DNA of 19,759 bases from SMAG-U1939 sp036376595 (GCA_036376595.1 DASVAA010000152.1:1-19759), one strand, 5' to 3'. Shown: positions 6,916 through 15,782, counted from the first letter of the stretch. Notes: generated by a model from the letters alone, not told the origin. Numbers and translations: made by a program.

Positions 6916-7001
6916 GTAGCGGCGAGGCATGTCTCGCCCATCCGGCGTAGCGGCGAGGTCCGCCTCGCCCAGCAATTGTAGTGGCGAGACCTGTCTCGCC
7001 C
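6916..7001 (+). repeat. Three-copy array of 24-nt palindromes with exact 31-bp period
   Basis: Copies lie at 6916-6939, 6947-6970 and 6978-7001, separated by two 7-nt spacers. Each starts GTAG and contains arms GGCGAGRY and RYCTCGCC around a 2-nt loop. The seventh stem pair is G-T in copy 1, G-C in copy 2 and A-T in copy 3, and the eighth is C-G, T-G and C-G; this is a pairing-preserving pattern. The array fills most of the 115-nt gap between the MBL gene and trpCF and would be transcribed. It is a sibling of the repeat in the trpE tail. Confidence 0.9.
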
Positions 7002-7025
7002 GCCGCCCGCAAAGAGACCCTTCCT

Positions 7026-8515
7026 ATGCCCACTGATTCGATCCTCGACCGCATCGCCGCCGCCACCCGGCGCGACCTCGCCGCGCGCCAGGCCGCCGCG
7101 CCACTGGACGAGCTGCGCGCGCGCATCGCCACGCTGCCCGCGCCGCGCCCCTTCGGCCGCGCCGTATCGCCCCGGCTGGAGGGTCCTGCCCGCCTGGTCG
7201 CCGAGGTCAAGCGCGCCTCGCCGTCGAAAGGGCTGCTCGCCGAGCGGTTTGATCCGGCGGCTCAGGCGCGGGCCTACGAGCGCGGCGGGGCGGCGGCGAT
7301 TAGCGTGCTGACCGAGCCGCATTTCTTCCAGGGGTCGCTCGATCACCTGCGGGCCGTGCGTGAGGTCGTCGGCGTGCCGGTGCTGCGCAAGGACTTCATC
7401 CTCGATCCGTACCAGGTCTACGAGGCGCGAGAGGTGGGCGCCGATGCGCTGCTGCTGATCTGCGCGCTGCTGGACGACGCGACGCTGGCTGAGCTGCTGG
7501 CGCTCACCCGCTCGCTGGGCATGGAGGCGTTGGTGGAGGTCCACGACGCGGCCGAGGTGCGCCGTGCGCTGGCGGTGGGCGCGACGGTGATCGGCGTCAA
7601 TAGCCGCGATCTGCGCACCTTCGAGATCAATCCCGATGTCGTGCGCGACCTGCGCCCGCTGGTGCCCAACGAGGTCACGTTCGTCGCCGAGAGCGGCATA
7701 AGTAGCGCAACAGACATGGCGCGGGTGCGGGCCTTCGGCGGCGATGCGATCCTGGTGGGCGAGGCGCTCATGCGCGCGGCGGATCCCGTGGCCAAAGCCC
7801 GTGAATTGGCCCATGCTCCCGGCGGCGCGACGGTAGATCTTTTCACACCCGGCGGCCGTCCCTTCGTGAAGCTCTGCGGCCTGACGAAGCCTGAGCAGGT
7901 GGAGTTAGCCATCGATCTGAATGCCAGTGCCTTTGGACTAGTCTTCGCGCCGAGCCATCGGCATGTCACGCTTGCTCAGGCCGACGCGCTGGCGGAGACC
8001 GTGCTCCACAGCGACGGCAGCATTCGCGCGATCGGCGTCTTTGTCAACGAGGAGCCGTGTGTCATCGAGCAGATCGCGGCCACGCTGGCCCTCGACGCGG
8101 TGCAGCTCAGCGGCGACGAAACGCCGGAGCTGTGCGCGGAGGTTGCTGCACTGGCACACTGCCACGTCATCAAGGCTGTTCGCCTGCGCACCGAGGCCGA
8201 CCTCGACCGGCTCGACGCCTACGCGATGGCTGGCGCGACGCTGCTGCTGGATACACCCGCGCCGGCTGGAGTCTATGGCGGCACCGGGCAGACGGCGGAT
8301 TGGGCGCTGGCGCGCGAGGCGGCGCGGCGCTGGCCGATCATCCTCTCCGGTGGCCTGACGCCCGAGAACGTCGCGACGGCGATCGCGGCGGTGCGCCCGG
8401 CGGGCGTGGACGTCAGCTCAGGCATCGAAACCAACCACGTCAAAGATCCCGACAAGATGCGCGCGTTCGTCCAGGCGGTGCGCGCTGCCGCGAACCAAGA
8501 GATCGAGGCTATCCA

Positions 8516-8519
<4 letters not shown>
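7026..8519 (+). CDS. trpCF: Indole-3-glycerol phosphate synthase / phosphoribosylanthranilate isomerase fusion
   Basis: A 497-residue bifunctional enzyme catalysing two consecutive steps. Residues 1-265 are IGPS: E60 and K62 in VAEVKRASPSKG, K122 in VLRKDF, EVH at 171-173, NSRDL at 192-196, and AESG at 221-224. Residues about 280-490 are PRAI: catalytic Cys284 in KLCGLT, general acid Asp409 in LLLDT, then GGTG and the LSGGLTPENV phosphate-binding loop. The linker (about 265-278) is short. The order is C then F, as in E. coli TrpC, although the enzymes are separate in many bacteria. The ATG at 7026 is preferred over an in-frame GTG at 6981, which lies inside the repeat array; the ribosome binding site (AAAGAGACC, 7011-7019) is weak. 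The stop overlaps the trpB start. Confidence 0.95.
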
Positions 8520-9817
<1,298 letters not shown>

Positions 9818-9853
9818 CGGGGACGATTGGAGAGCGGGAGGGACGGGCGCAGG

Positions 9854-10738
9854 ATGAATCGAGACGAGATCCAACAGCGCATTCGCCACCTGCACCTTGA
9901 GCGCCTCGCCGAAGAGATCGACCGGCGTATGCTGCCAGGGATTCGCCTTCAGGCTCAAGTGGTCAGCGGCGACGTGCTACCTCTTGGATCATCGAAGCTC
10001 GGAGGGCAGCCTGACCTTCCGCCAGGGATTGATTGGCCCGTCTGGAAGGGCACTCCTCTTGCCTTCCTCGGCCAGTTTCGCCTGCCTGAGCTGTCCGAGT
10101 TCGATGTAGACGGGTCCCTTCCCGGCGACGGACTACTCTACTTCTTCTATGAAGCGGAGTCCCAGCCTTGGGGCGGCGTGCCCGACGATCGCGGCGGGTG
10201 GCAGGTTTTCTACCATACCGGTTCTGCTGACGCACTCTACCGGCACAACCTGCCAACTACGCTACCACAATATAGCCAGCTTGCTCCGCATCATATCGGG
10301 TACGAAGTCGTGGTGACTGTCCCTGATCTTGATGTCATCGAACAGGAAGCAGGATTGAGCGAGGACGAAGTGACGGAGTACTTTCGTCTCGAAAGTGAGG
10401 CGAACAAGTACACGCATCAGCTCTTGGGGCACCCAGCCTCAATTCAGGGGCCGATGCATCTCTGGTGCGAGCTTTGCTCCGGCGGACACTCATTCGATGA
10501 GGTCCTTGGCCCTGATAGTCGGCTCACTCCGGCAGGCAAAGAACTGCAGAGCGTTGCTTTCCAGAACTGGCGACTCCTGCTCCGGCTAGACGCTCTACAG
10601 ACAACATCATTCTCAATAAAGGGCAAGCCCTTGAGGCAAGATTGGGCGCTGGGCGGCCTCATCTACTTTTGGATTCGGGGAGACGCTCTGGCTCGATGCG
10701 ATTTCTCGAACGTCTGGTTCCAACTACAGACGACCTAA
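9854..10738 (+). CDS. DUF1963 / YwqG-like protein
   Basis: 294 residues resembling the DUF1963 family. Recognisable traits are LGGQPDLPPGIDWPVW near residue 48, an LAFLGQFRLPEL segment, a GLLYFFYE strand, and a C-terminal half with HLLGHPASIQGPM-like and WRLLLRLD segments followed by a GGLIYFWI strand. These proteins are often annotated as cytoplasmic and have no established reaction. The ATG at 9854 is chosen over a TTG at 9827 because GGGAGGGACGGG lies just upstream (9835-9846). Its GC content and third-position bias are clearly lower than in trpB and trpA, suggesting later acquisition. It sits between trpB (37 nt upstream) and trpA (53 nt downstream), in the same direction. Confidence 0.85.
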   Translation: MNRDEIQQRIRHLHLERLAEEIDRRMLPGIRLQAQVVSGDVLPLGSSKLGGQPDLPPGIDWPVWKGTPLAFLGQFRLPELSEFDVDGSLPGDGLLYFFYEAESQPWGGVPDDRGGWQVFYHTGSADALYRHNLPTTLPQYSQLAPHHIGYEVVVTVPDLDVIEQEAGLSEDEVTEYFRLESEANKYTHQLLGHPASIQGPMHLWCELCSGGHSFDEVLGPDSRLTPAGKELQSVAFQNWRLLLRLDALQTTSFSIKGKPLRQDWALGGLIYFWIRGDALARCDFSNVWFQLQTT

Positions 10739-10791
10739 GTGCTGACGCCTTACCCACCATGCTGCCTGCTAGGAAAGCGAGAGGCTCGCAG

Positions 10792-11802
10792 ATGACTAAT
10801 CACACACCTGTCCTTGCAGCGCGTATCGCCGCCGCCTTCGCCCGCGCGCGTGAGGAGCGGCGCACGGCGCTGATCCCTTACGTGATGGCTGGATACCCCG
10901 ACGAGGCGACCAGCGAGGCGCTGGCGGTCGCGCTCTGTGAGGCCGGCGCCGACGTACTGGAGCTGGGGGTGCCGTTCTCCGATCCGCTGGCTGATGGCGC
11001 GACGATTCAGCATGCGAGCCACCAGGCACTACAGAACGGCATGACGCTGGCGGGGGCACTGGCACTCGCCGGGCGTGTCGCCGCGCGCATCGCGACGCCG
11101 CTGGTGCCGATGACCTACTACAACCCCATCTTCCAGTTTGGTGTAGAAGGGAGGGTGACGGCGAACGCGGAGGTCGCGGAGATGCGCGGAGGTCGCGGAG
11201 GAGAAGAGAGAGAGAACGCGAAGGACGCGAAACAACGCGAAGGACGCGAAGATGGGAAGAAGAGAGGAACCGCAGAGGACGCAGAGGACGCAGAGGACGG
11301 AGCGCCAGCGGCAGAGGAAGGTGCCCTCGCACGGTTCGCGGAGGCGGCCCACAGAGCGGGGATCGCGGGGGTGATCGTGCCGGACCTGCCGCCGGAGGAG
11401 GCCGAGCCGCTGCGCGACGCGCTGGCCGCGCACGGCCTCGCGCTGATCTTCCTCGTCACGCCGACGAGTCCTGACGAGCGTATCGAGCGGGTGGCGCGGA
11501 TGGCCGAGACGAGCGGCGGCTTCATCTATTGCGTCGCGCTGAGCGGCGTGACGGGCGCGCGTGACCGGCTGCCGGAGCAGCTCGCGGCGTTCGTCGGGCG
11601 CGTGCGCAAGCGCGCGACGCTGCCATTGGCGGTTGGCTTCGGTGTGGCGCGGGCCGAGCATGTGGCCGAGATCGGACGCGTCGCGGATGGCGCGGTGGTC
11701 GCCAGCGCGCTGGTCAACGCCACCGACGCCGCCCCGCCCGACCGCCGCGTGGAGGCCGCGGTCGCCTTCTTGCACGAGGTGGCCCAGGGCACGCGACGAT
11801 AG
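10792..11802 (+). CDS. trpA: Tryptophan synthase alpha chain with internal insertion
   Basis: Cleaves indole-3-glycerol phosphate to indole and channels it to TrpB. It is 336 residues, against about 265-275 in the family. The catalytic pair is intact: Glu57 in VLELG and Asp68 in SDPLADG. Conserved VPMTYYNPIFQFG, VIVPDLPPEEA, TPTSPDERI, YCVALSGVTGAR and VGFGV are all present. Between FQFGVEG (about 114-120) and ALARFAEAAHRAGIAGVIVP (from 178) lies an extra, highly charged segment of about 58 residues (Glu, Lys, Arg, Asp, Ala, Gly) encoded by purine-rich repeats. The frame is preserved on both sides. The ATG at 10792 is preferred over upstream in-frame codons, which overlap DUF1963; GAGAGG at 10779-10784 serves as ribosome binding site. 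Confidence 0.94.
   Translation: MTNHTPVLAARIAAAFARAREERRTALIPYVMAGYPDEATSEALAVALCEAGADVLELGVPFSDPLADGATIQHASHQALQNGMTLAGALALAGRVAARIATPLVPMTYYNPIFQFGVEGRVTANAEVAEMRGGRGGEERENAKDAKQREGREDGKKRGTAEDAEDAEDGAPAAEEGALARFAEAAHRAGIAGVIVPDLPPEEAEPLRDALAAHGLALIFLVTPTSPDERIERVARMAETSGGFIYCVALSGVTGARDRLPEQLAAFVGRVRKRATLPLAVGFGVARAEHVAEIGRVADGAVVASALVNATDAAPPDRRVEAAVAFLHEVAQGTRR
11150..11322 (+). repeat. Purine-rich tandem repeat block inserted in trpA
   Basis: Three repeat sub-blocks follow one another: GCGGAGGTCGCGGAG-type (about 11166-11200), GCGAAGGACGCGAA-type (about 11218-11250) and GCAGAGGACGCAGAGGAC-type (about 11272-11300). Together they make a largely purine top strand. They are read in frame as the extra segment of TrpA. 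The related motif in reverse orientation occurs at 4786-4807. Confidence 0.85.
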
Positions 11803-11847
11803 GGCGTCTCGTCCAAGACAGTGCACCTCAAGGCAAATCGGGCGCGC

Positions 11848-12402
11848 TCAGCCGGTGACGGTCACAGAGGGACGCCAGTAGGTCAGCCAGTCGCCGGCGC
11901 CGCGCGCGGAGATGTTGAGCACGTAGGCTCCCGGCGTGGCGGTCGTCGGGACAGTAAGCGACCAGGTGGCGTGGCCGGTCGTGTCCGAGACTGCGGGCGG
12001 GGGCCAGGTGGCAAAGAGCGGGGCGCTGCCTGGAGCGGCATCCATACTGCACGCGACACCGGCCAGCGGCGTGACGCCGTCCGAGGCAATGACGGTGGCG
12101 GTGACGGTAAAGGGCTGTCCTGGCGCGACACTGTTGGGCATGACCACAGCCTTCACGAGAAAGCCAGGGGGAGCGACGATGGTCGCTGGCGGCGTGGTTG
12201 CTGATGGCGAGGGCCGCGCGGGTGTATGGGTGGCAGAGGAGCTGCCGCCGCCCGGCAAATGCGCGCCCGATACGCTCAGCGCGCCGCCAGCGACCACGCG
12301 CGTGGTGACGCCCGCGGCGAGTCCGCTCAGGGCGCAGGCGACGAAGAGCAGCGCCAGCAGCGCCGCCTGCCACGATCTCGTCTGCTGCCCGTTTGGCCTC
12401 AT
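11848..12402 (-). CDS. Small exported protein with a putative Ig-like domain
   Basis: 184 residues. An N-terminal signal or anchor segment (WQAALLALLFVACALSGLAA, about 11-30) is followed by a Ser/Thr/Pro-rich stretch (about 50-75). A beta-rich domain then follows with VMPNSVAPGQPFTVTATV, DTTGHATWSLTVPTTATPGAYVLNISA and a final WRPSVTVTG, a pattern typical of bacterial Ig-like or invasin-type folds. It is probably secreted or membrane-anchored; a ligand cannot be named. The start overlaps the stop of the ParA-like gene (ATGA on the minus strand, 12399-12402), so the two are likely one transcription unit. Its 3' end faces trpA with a 45-nt gap and no clear terminator. Confidence 0.72.
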   Translation of the reverse strand: MRPNGQQTRSWQAALLALLFVACALSGLAAGVTTRVVAGGALSVSGAHLPGGGSSSATHTPARPSPSATTPPATIVAPPGFLVKAVVMPNSVAPGQPFTVTATVIASDGVTPLAGVACSMDAAPGSAPLFATWPPPAVSDTTGHATWSLTVPTTATPGAYVLNISARGAGDWLTYWRPSVTVTG

Positions 12403-13385
12403 CCAATACTCCTCAAGAGGTGAGCGTGCGTGAAGTCGTCAAGGCGCACCTCAGGATCGCTCAGCATCAGCGCCGCCGCATCCAGAATCCGCGTGTCGCC
12501 GGGCAGCAGCGCCGGTCCGCGACGATTCGCCGCCAGGTGCTCCAGGCCGGCGTCGCGCAGCAGCCACTCGGCCAGCAGCACGTAGCCCGCGTAGTGCGAG
12601 AAGTTCTGCGTGCGCTCCCACACCGCCTCGCCGTAGCGGTACGCCTGCTCGTAGAACTCATTGGCGCGGATGGCGAACGGCAGCAGCTTGCGTCCGATCG
12701 GCTCGCCCTCCACCTCGCCCGATTGCAGGATCGTCTGCACGATCTCCGAGGCGCGCTTGTTCTTCGGCTCGCAGCGCGTCAGCAGGATGCCCGCCAGCCG
12801 GATGTCGTGTCCTGATGCGCGCGCCAGCGCGTGCAGCCGCAATTGGCCCTCCAGACCTTCGAGTGCGGGCGTCTCGGGTGTCAGCGGCACCAGCATGGCG
12901 TGCGTCGCGGCGATGGCGGTGGCCAGCAGCGGGCCGCCCTCGGCGGGGAAGTCGATCAACGCCAGGTCGAAGTGATCCGCCAGCGCGGCGAGCAGCCCCT
13001 GCAACACGCGCTCAGAGTGCAGGTGCGCGGCGGCGTCGGCCTGCAGCTCGTCCCATGGGATCGCCGCGAGGTAGCCGCCCGACCAGCTCGGCAGAGCCGC
13101 CAGTGGCACCGGCAGCCCGGCCTCCGCGAGCGCGGCGTGGGCCTGAGCGAGTGCGGGCATGGTGCCGGGGGACAGCCGTGCGAAGGCCATCAGCGCGCTG
13201 GAAAGCACGCCATGCTCGACCTCCGGCCACAGATTGCGCAGGAGCGCCGTCGTCGTCCCCGGCTGGGCGAGGTCCACCACCAGCACACGCGCCCCATACT
13301 GCGCGCAGAGCCGGGCGGTGGTCGCCACCGTCGTAGACTTGCCCTGGCCGCCCTTGCGGATTGCCACCCCGTAGACCGTTCGCAT
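12399..13385 (-). CDS. ParA/MinD-like P-loop ATPase (orphan)
   Basis: 328 residues. The deviant Walker A motif KGGQGKST (11-18) has the signature lysine (K11) of the ParA/MinD class. Walker A' VLVVDLAQPGTTT (about 34-46) and Walker B DLALIDFPAEGG are present. These ATPases dimerise on ATP and position DNA or protein cargo. No parB gene or parS-like site is seen, so a role in chromosome partition is unsupported. The C-terminal half (YEQAYRYGEAVWERTQNFSHYAGY) resembles the helical end of plasmid-type ParA proteins. The ATG is preceded on the minus strand by AGGAGGAGGCAGGAAG. It overlaps the exported-protein gene, its only partner here. Confidence 0.86.
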   Translation of the reverse strand: MRTVYGVAIRKGGQGKSTTVATTARLCAQYGARVLVVDLAQPGTTTALLRNLWPEVEHGVLSSALMAFARLSPGTMPALAQAHAALAEAGLPVPLAALPSWSGGYLAAIPWDELQADAAAHLHSERVLQGLLAALADHFDLALIDFPAEGGPLLATAIAATHAMLVPLTPETPALEGLEGQLRLHALARASGHDIRLAGILLTRCEPKNKRASEIVQTILQSGEVEGEPIGRKLLPFAIRANEFYEQAYRYGEAVWERTQNFSHYAGYVLLAEWLLRDAGLEHLAANRRGPALLPGDTRILDAAALMLSDPEVRLDDFTHAHLLRSIG

Positions 13386-13449
13386 GCGCCGCTTCCTGCC
13401 TCCTCCTGAGTCGTCGCGCGCCGGCTTCCGCCCGGTGCGGGCGTCTCAG

Positions 13450-13479
13450 AGTATCGCCAGCGTGGCGGCCGCTCGTCAA
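13450..13479 (-). promoter_or_regulatory. Promoter of the ParA-like gene pair
   Basis: Read on the minus strand, TTGACG (13479-13474) and GATACT (13455-13450) are separated by 18 bp, the same spacing and -35 sequence as the trp promoter. The start of transcription would be about 60 nt before the ATG at 13385. Confidence 0.65.
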
Positions 13480-13666
13480 GGCCATAGGGCGGTTGCGCTA
13501 GGACTCTCTGGCATAGGTCCTGGTGTCACCGGACGCAGCGTCTTCTCATTCTCACGTTTGTCCCCAGTCCGCGACGGCGGACTTTGCGGCGGCACGCCCT
13601 CCAGGCGCGGTTTCAACCGCCGGCCGCTCCCATCGTCCGGTCGTCGATCCCAGCACTAGCGGCGTG

Positions 13667-13675
13667 TGATAGAAT
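13667..13675 (+). promoter_or_regulatory. Extended -10 promoter of the metG leader
   Basis: TGATAGAAT (13667-13675) is a TGn-extended -10 box, TAGAAT at 13670-13675. No good -35 box is seen, which is usual for extended -10 promoters. Transcription would begin near 13682, about 360 nt upstream of metG. The upstream stretch 13480-13666 shows no gene or convincing structure. Confidence 0.5.
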
Positions 13676-13681
13676 GTCGGT

Positions 13682-13866
13682 GACTGGCCCGCGCGAATGA
13701 GGTGGGCCGGTGAGGAGACGGCGATGCGAGACCTTCGGCGTGTGACCACTGGAATGGGCATGCGGGCGCGCGGACTCCCGCGCAGCCAGTCTTTGCCCAT
13801 GCTCGCCGCCTGACACCGCACGCGCTCCATGCGCTTCGCGAAGGGCCGCCCGTGATGGGCGGCCCT
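13682..13866 (+). ncRNA. Structured leader RNA of metG, class unknown
   Basis: The RNA can fold extensively. The outer helix is CGGTG (13708-13712) with CACCG (13814-13818), followed by an AGGAGA/CCTGA internal loop. Helix CGGCGA (13719-13724) then pairs with TCGCCG (13803-13808). Inside, ACTGG (13748-13752) pairs with CCAGT (13786-13790) and GCGGG (13762-13766) with CCCGC (13777-13781). ATGGGCA (13754-13760) can pair with TGCCCAT (13794-13800), giving a pseudoknot or an alternative hairpin. The leader ends in a strong GC hairpin. No T-box, SAM-I or other class was recognised. It could be a metG attenuator or a separate small RNA. Confidence 0.5.
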
Positions 13867-13873
13867 CTCTGTT
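13842..13873 (+). terminator. Strong GC hairpin in the metG leader (possible attenuator terminator)
   Basis: A perfect 10-bp stem, AGGGCCGCCC (13842-13851) with GGGCGGCCCT (13857-13866), has a GTGAT loop. The following CTCTGTT is only weakly T-rich, so termination is probable but not certain. It lies about 175 nt before metG. Confidence 0.55.
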
Positions 13874-13924
13874 GGCCGCGAGCATGCCCTCGGCTCTCAA
13901 GAGCCGGAGCACGACACATTGAGA

Positions 13925-13961
13925 CTGAAGTCGCCCCGCTTGCCACCACAGCGGACTTCAG
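13925..13961 (+). repeat. Inverted repeat CTGAAGT...ACTTCAG upstream of metG
   Basis: CTGAAGT (13925-13931) and CCGCT (13936-13940) pair with AGCGG (13950-13954) and ACTTCAG (13955-13961) around a 9-nt loop, with a CGCC bulge. It resembles a dispersed TGAAGTCC/GGACTTCA repeat. A small hairpin, CGGCTC-TCAA-GAGCCG, is just upstream (13891-13906). Confidence 0.55.
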
Positions 13962-14040
13962 CCCTTGCGACCCGTGCGCGGGCGCTTCAGCGCCGCGATT
14001 CGACCCGCCATCATCTTCCCACTTCGAGGAGGTGCCCTCA

Positions 14041-15663
14041 ATGGCCCAGCACGACGATACTCTCCAGCGCCCGCGCTGGTACGTCACCACCGCCATCCCG
14101 TACGTCAACGCGCGGCCCCACATCGGCCACGCGCTCGAATTCACGCTCACCGACGCCCTCGCCCGCTACCACCGCCAGCGCGGCGAGCAGGTGTTCTTCC
14201 TCACCGGCACCGACGACAACAGTCTCAAGAACGCCCAGGCCGCCGAGAAGGAAGGCATCCCGACGGCGGAGCTGGTGGCCCGCAATGCCGAATATTTCGC
14301 CGGCTTGAGGTCCGCGCTGAACCTCTCGTACGACGACTTCATCCGCACCAGCGTAGACCCGCGCCACGCGGCGGGCGTCGAGAAGCTGTGGCGGGCCTGC
14401 GCGGAGAACGGCGACATCTACACCCGCGCCTATCAGGGGCTGTACTGCGTCGGCTGCGAGCAGTTCTACACCGAGGCCGAGCTAATCGACGGCCTCTGCC
14501 CGGTGCATCGTACGCGGCCCGAGCTGGTCGAGGAGGAGAACTATTTCTTCCGCCTCTCGCGCTACCAGCAGCAGCTTGACGACCTGATCTCGTCCGACAC
14601 GCTGCGCATCGTGCCGACGTCGCGCAAGAACGAGGTGCTCAGCTTCATCCGCTCCGGCCTGCAAGATTTCAGCATCTCGCGCTCGCGCGCCCGCGCTCGC
14701 GATTGGGGCATCCCCGTGCCCGGCGACCCCAGCCAGGTGATCTACGTCTGGTTCGACGCCCTCGCCAATTACATCACCGCGCTGGATTACGCCAACGACG
14801 GCCCACTCTACCAGCGCTACTGGGCCGAGAACCCGCACCGTGTCCACGTGATCGGCAAGGACATCATCCGCTTCCACGCGATCTACTGGCCGGCGATGCT
14901 GCTCTCGGCGCACGTGCTGCCGCCCAGCGACATCCTGGTTCACGGCTTTGTCACCGTCTCTGGCGAGAAGATGAGCAAATCGTTGGGCAACGTGCTCGAC
15001 CCGCTCACGCTGATCAGCGCGTACGGCACCGAGGCGGTGCGCTACTTCTTCCTGCGCGCGGTGCCCTCAACCGACGACGCCGACTTCACCATCGAGCGCT
15101 TCGTGCGCACGATTAACGCCGATCTGGCCGACCGGCTGGGCAACCTGCTCAACCGCACCGTCAGCATGGTTGGGCGCTACTTTGGTGGCGCGGTGCCCGC
15201 GCCGGCGGAGGGGACCGGCGAGCATGACGTCGATCGCGCGCTGCGCGAGGCGGCGGCGCAGGTGGAGCAGCGGGTCGCGGCGGCGATGGCGCGCTATGCG
15301 GTCCACGACGCGCTGGCGGCGATCTGGGAGCTGGCCGACGCGGCCAACAAATACGTCGAGGAAACCGCTCCGTGGACGCTGGCGAAGCAGCGCAAGGCCG
15401 GCGGCGCGGAGGGTGAGGCGTCCGGCGCGCGGCTCGGCACGGTGCTCTACTCGCTGGTCGAGGCGCTGCGGCTGCTCGCGCTGCACCTGACGCCGTTCCT
15501 GCCGGAGGCGTCCGCCACCATCGCGCGGCAGATCGGGCTGCCCGAAGAGCTGACCGCGGAGTGGCGCCAGGTGACGGCCTGGGGCGATTATCGCCCCGCT
15601 ACGGCGGTTGCGCCCGGCCCGGTGCTCTTCGCCAAGCACGAGCTGCCGGCGGACGAGGAGTAG
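14041..15663 (+). CDS. metG: Methionyl-tRNA synthetase
   Basis: Class I synthetase charging tRNA-Met and initiator tRNA; 540 residues. The HIGH motif is PHIGH (26-30) and KMSKS is at 310-314. One zinc knuckle is visible, C136-x2-C139 and C153-x2-H156, the single-knuckle arrangement known in Thermus-type MetRS. The anticodon-binding helical domain follows (from about 360). The protein ends at KHELPADEE without the C-terminal EMAP/Trbp111-like tRNA-binding domain found in many bacterial MetRS. The open frame extends upstream to 13852, but the ATG at 14041 has GAGGAGGTG (14025-14033) 7 nt before it, and MAQ...RPRWYVTTAIPYVNA fits the family start. Confidence 0.96.
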   Translation: MAQHDDTLQRPRWYVTTAIPYVNARPHIGHALEFTLTDALARYHRQRGEQVFFLTGTDDNSLKNAQAAEKEGIPTAELVARNAEYFAGLRSALNLSYDDFIRTSVDPRHAAGVEKLWRACAENGDIYTRAYQGLYCVGCEQFYTEAELIDGLCPVHRTRPELVEEENYFFRLSRYQQQLDDLISSDTLRIVPTSRKNEVLSFIRSGLQDFSISRSRARARDWGIPVPGDPSQVIYVWFDALANYITALDYANDGPLYQRYWAENPHRVHVIGKDIIRFHAIYWPAMLLSAHVLPPSDILVHGFVTVSGEKMSKSLGNVLDPLTLISAYGTEAVRYFFLRAVPSTDDADFTIERFVRTINADLADRLGNLLNRTVSMVGRYFGGAVPAPAEGTGEHDVDRALREAAAQVEQRVAAAMARYAVHDALAAIWELADAANKYVEETAPWTLAKQRKAGGAEGEASGARLGTVLYSLVEALRLLALHLTPFLPEASATIARQIGLPEELTAEWRQVTAWGDYRPATAVAPGPVLFAKHELPADEE

Positions 15664-15688
15664 CTCTTCCTGGGTGGGCACGCGGCGG

Positions 15689-15724
15689 GCAGGGGGATTA
15701 CCCGCGGCGCTTCAGGCCCCCTGC
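15689..15724 (+). terminator. Inverted repeat after metG, possible terminator
   Basis: GCAGGGGG (15689-15696) and CCCCCTGC (15717-15724) pair over 8 bp around a 20-nt loop. There is no T run, so it could act as a weak terminator or merely protect the 3' end. It starts 26 nt after the metG stop. Confidence 0.4.
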
Positions 15725-15776
15725 TCATTCCACGGCGCTCGCCGCGCTCGCCGGCAATCACCCTCGACATACCCGC

Positions 15777-15782
15777 TATACT
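15777..15782 (+). promoter_or_regulatory. -10 box of the lipoprotein gene
   Basis: TATACT at 15777-15782 is identical to the -10 box of the trp promoter and sits 52 nt before the GTG start. The best -35 candidate (GCAATC, 15754-15759, spacer 17) is poor, so support rests on the -10 box and position. Confidence 0.4.

Noticed and set aside
6916..7001. CRISPR-like regular array
   Set aside because: The repeats are palindromic, differ in the stem and loop, and have only 7-nt spacers; no cas genes are near.
6981..7025. Upstream GTG start for trpCF
   Set aside because: It lies inside the third palindrome and adds residues not found in IGPS proteins; the ATG at 7026 fits the family start.
6555..7814. 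419-residue open frame on the minus strand
   Set aside because: Antisense to the MBL gene and trpCF and crosses the palindrome array; no family traits.
10642..10791. Upstream start for trpA within DUF1963
   Set aside because: It would overlap the DUF1963 coding sequence by about 100 nt and add a non-conserved N-terminus; the ATG at 10792 has its own ribosome binding site.
13700..13820. Cobalamin riboswitch because of CCACTGG followed by AGCCAG
   Set aside because: The resemblance covers only a few bases that simply pair with each other. The 5' half and the rest of the conserved core are missing, and the downstream gene is metG.
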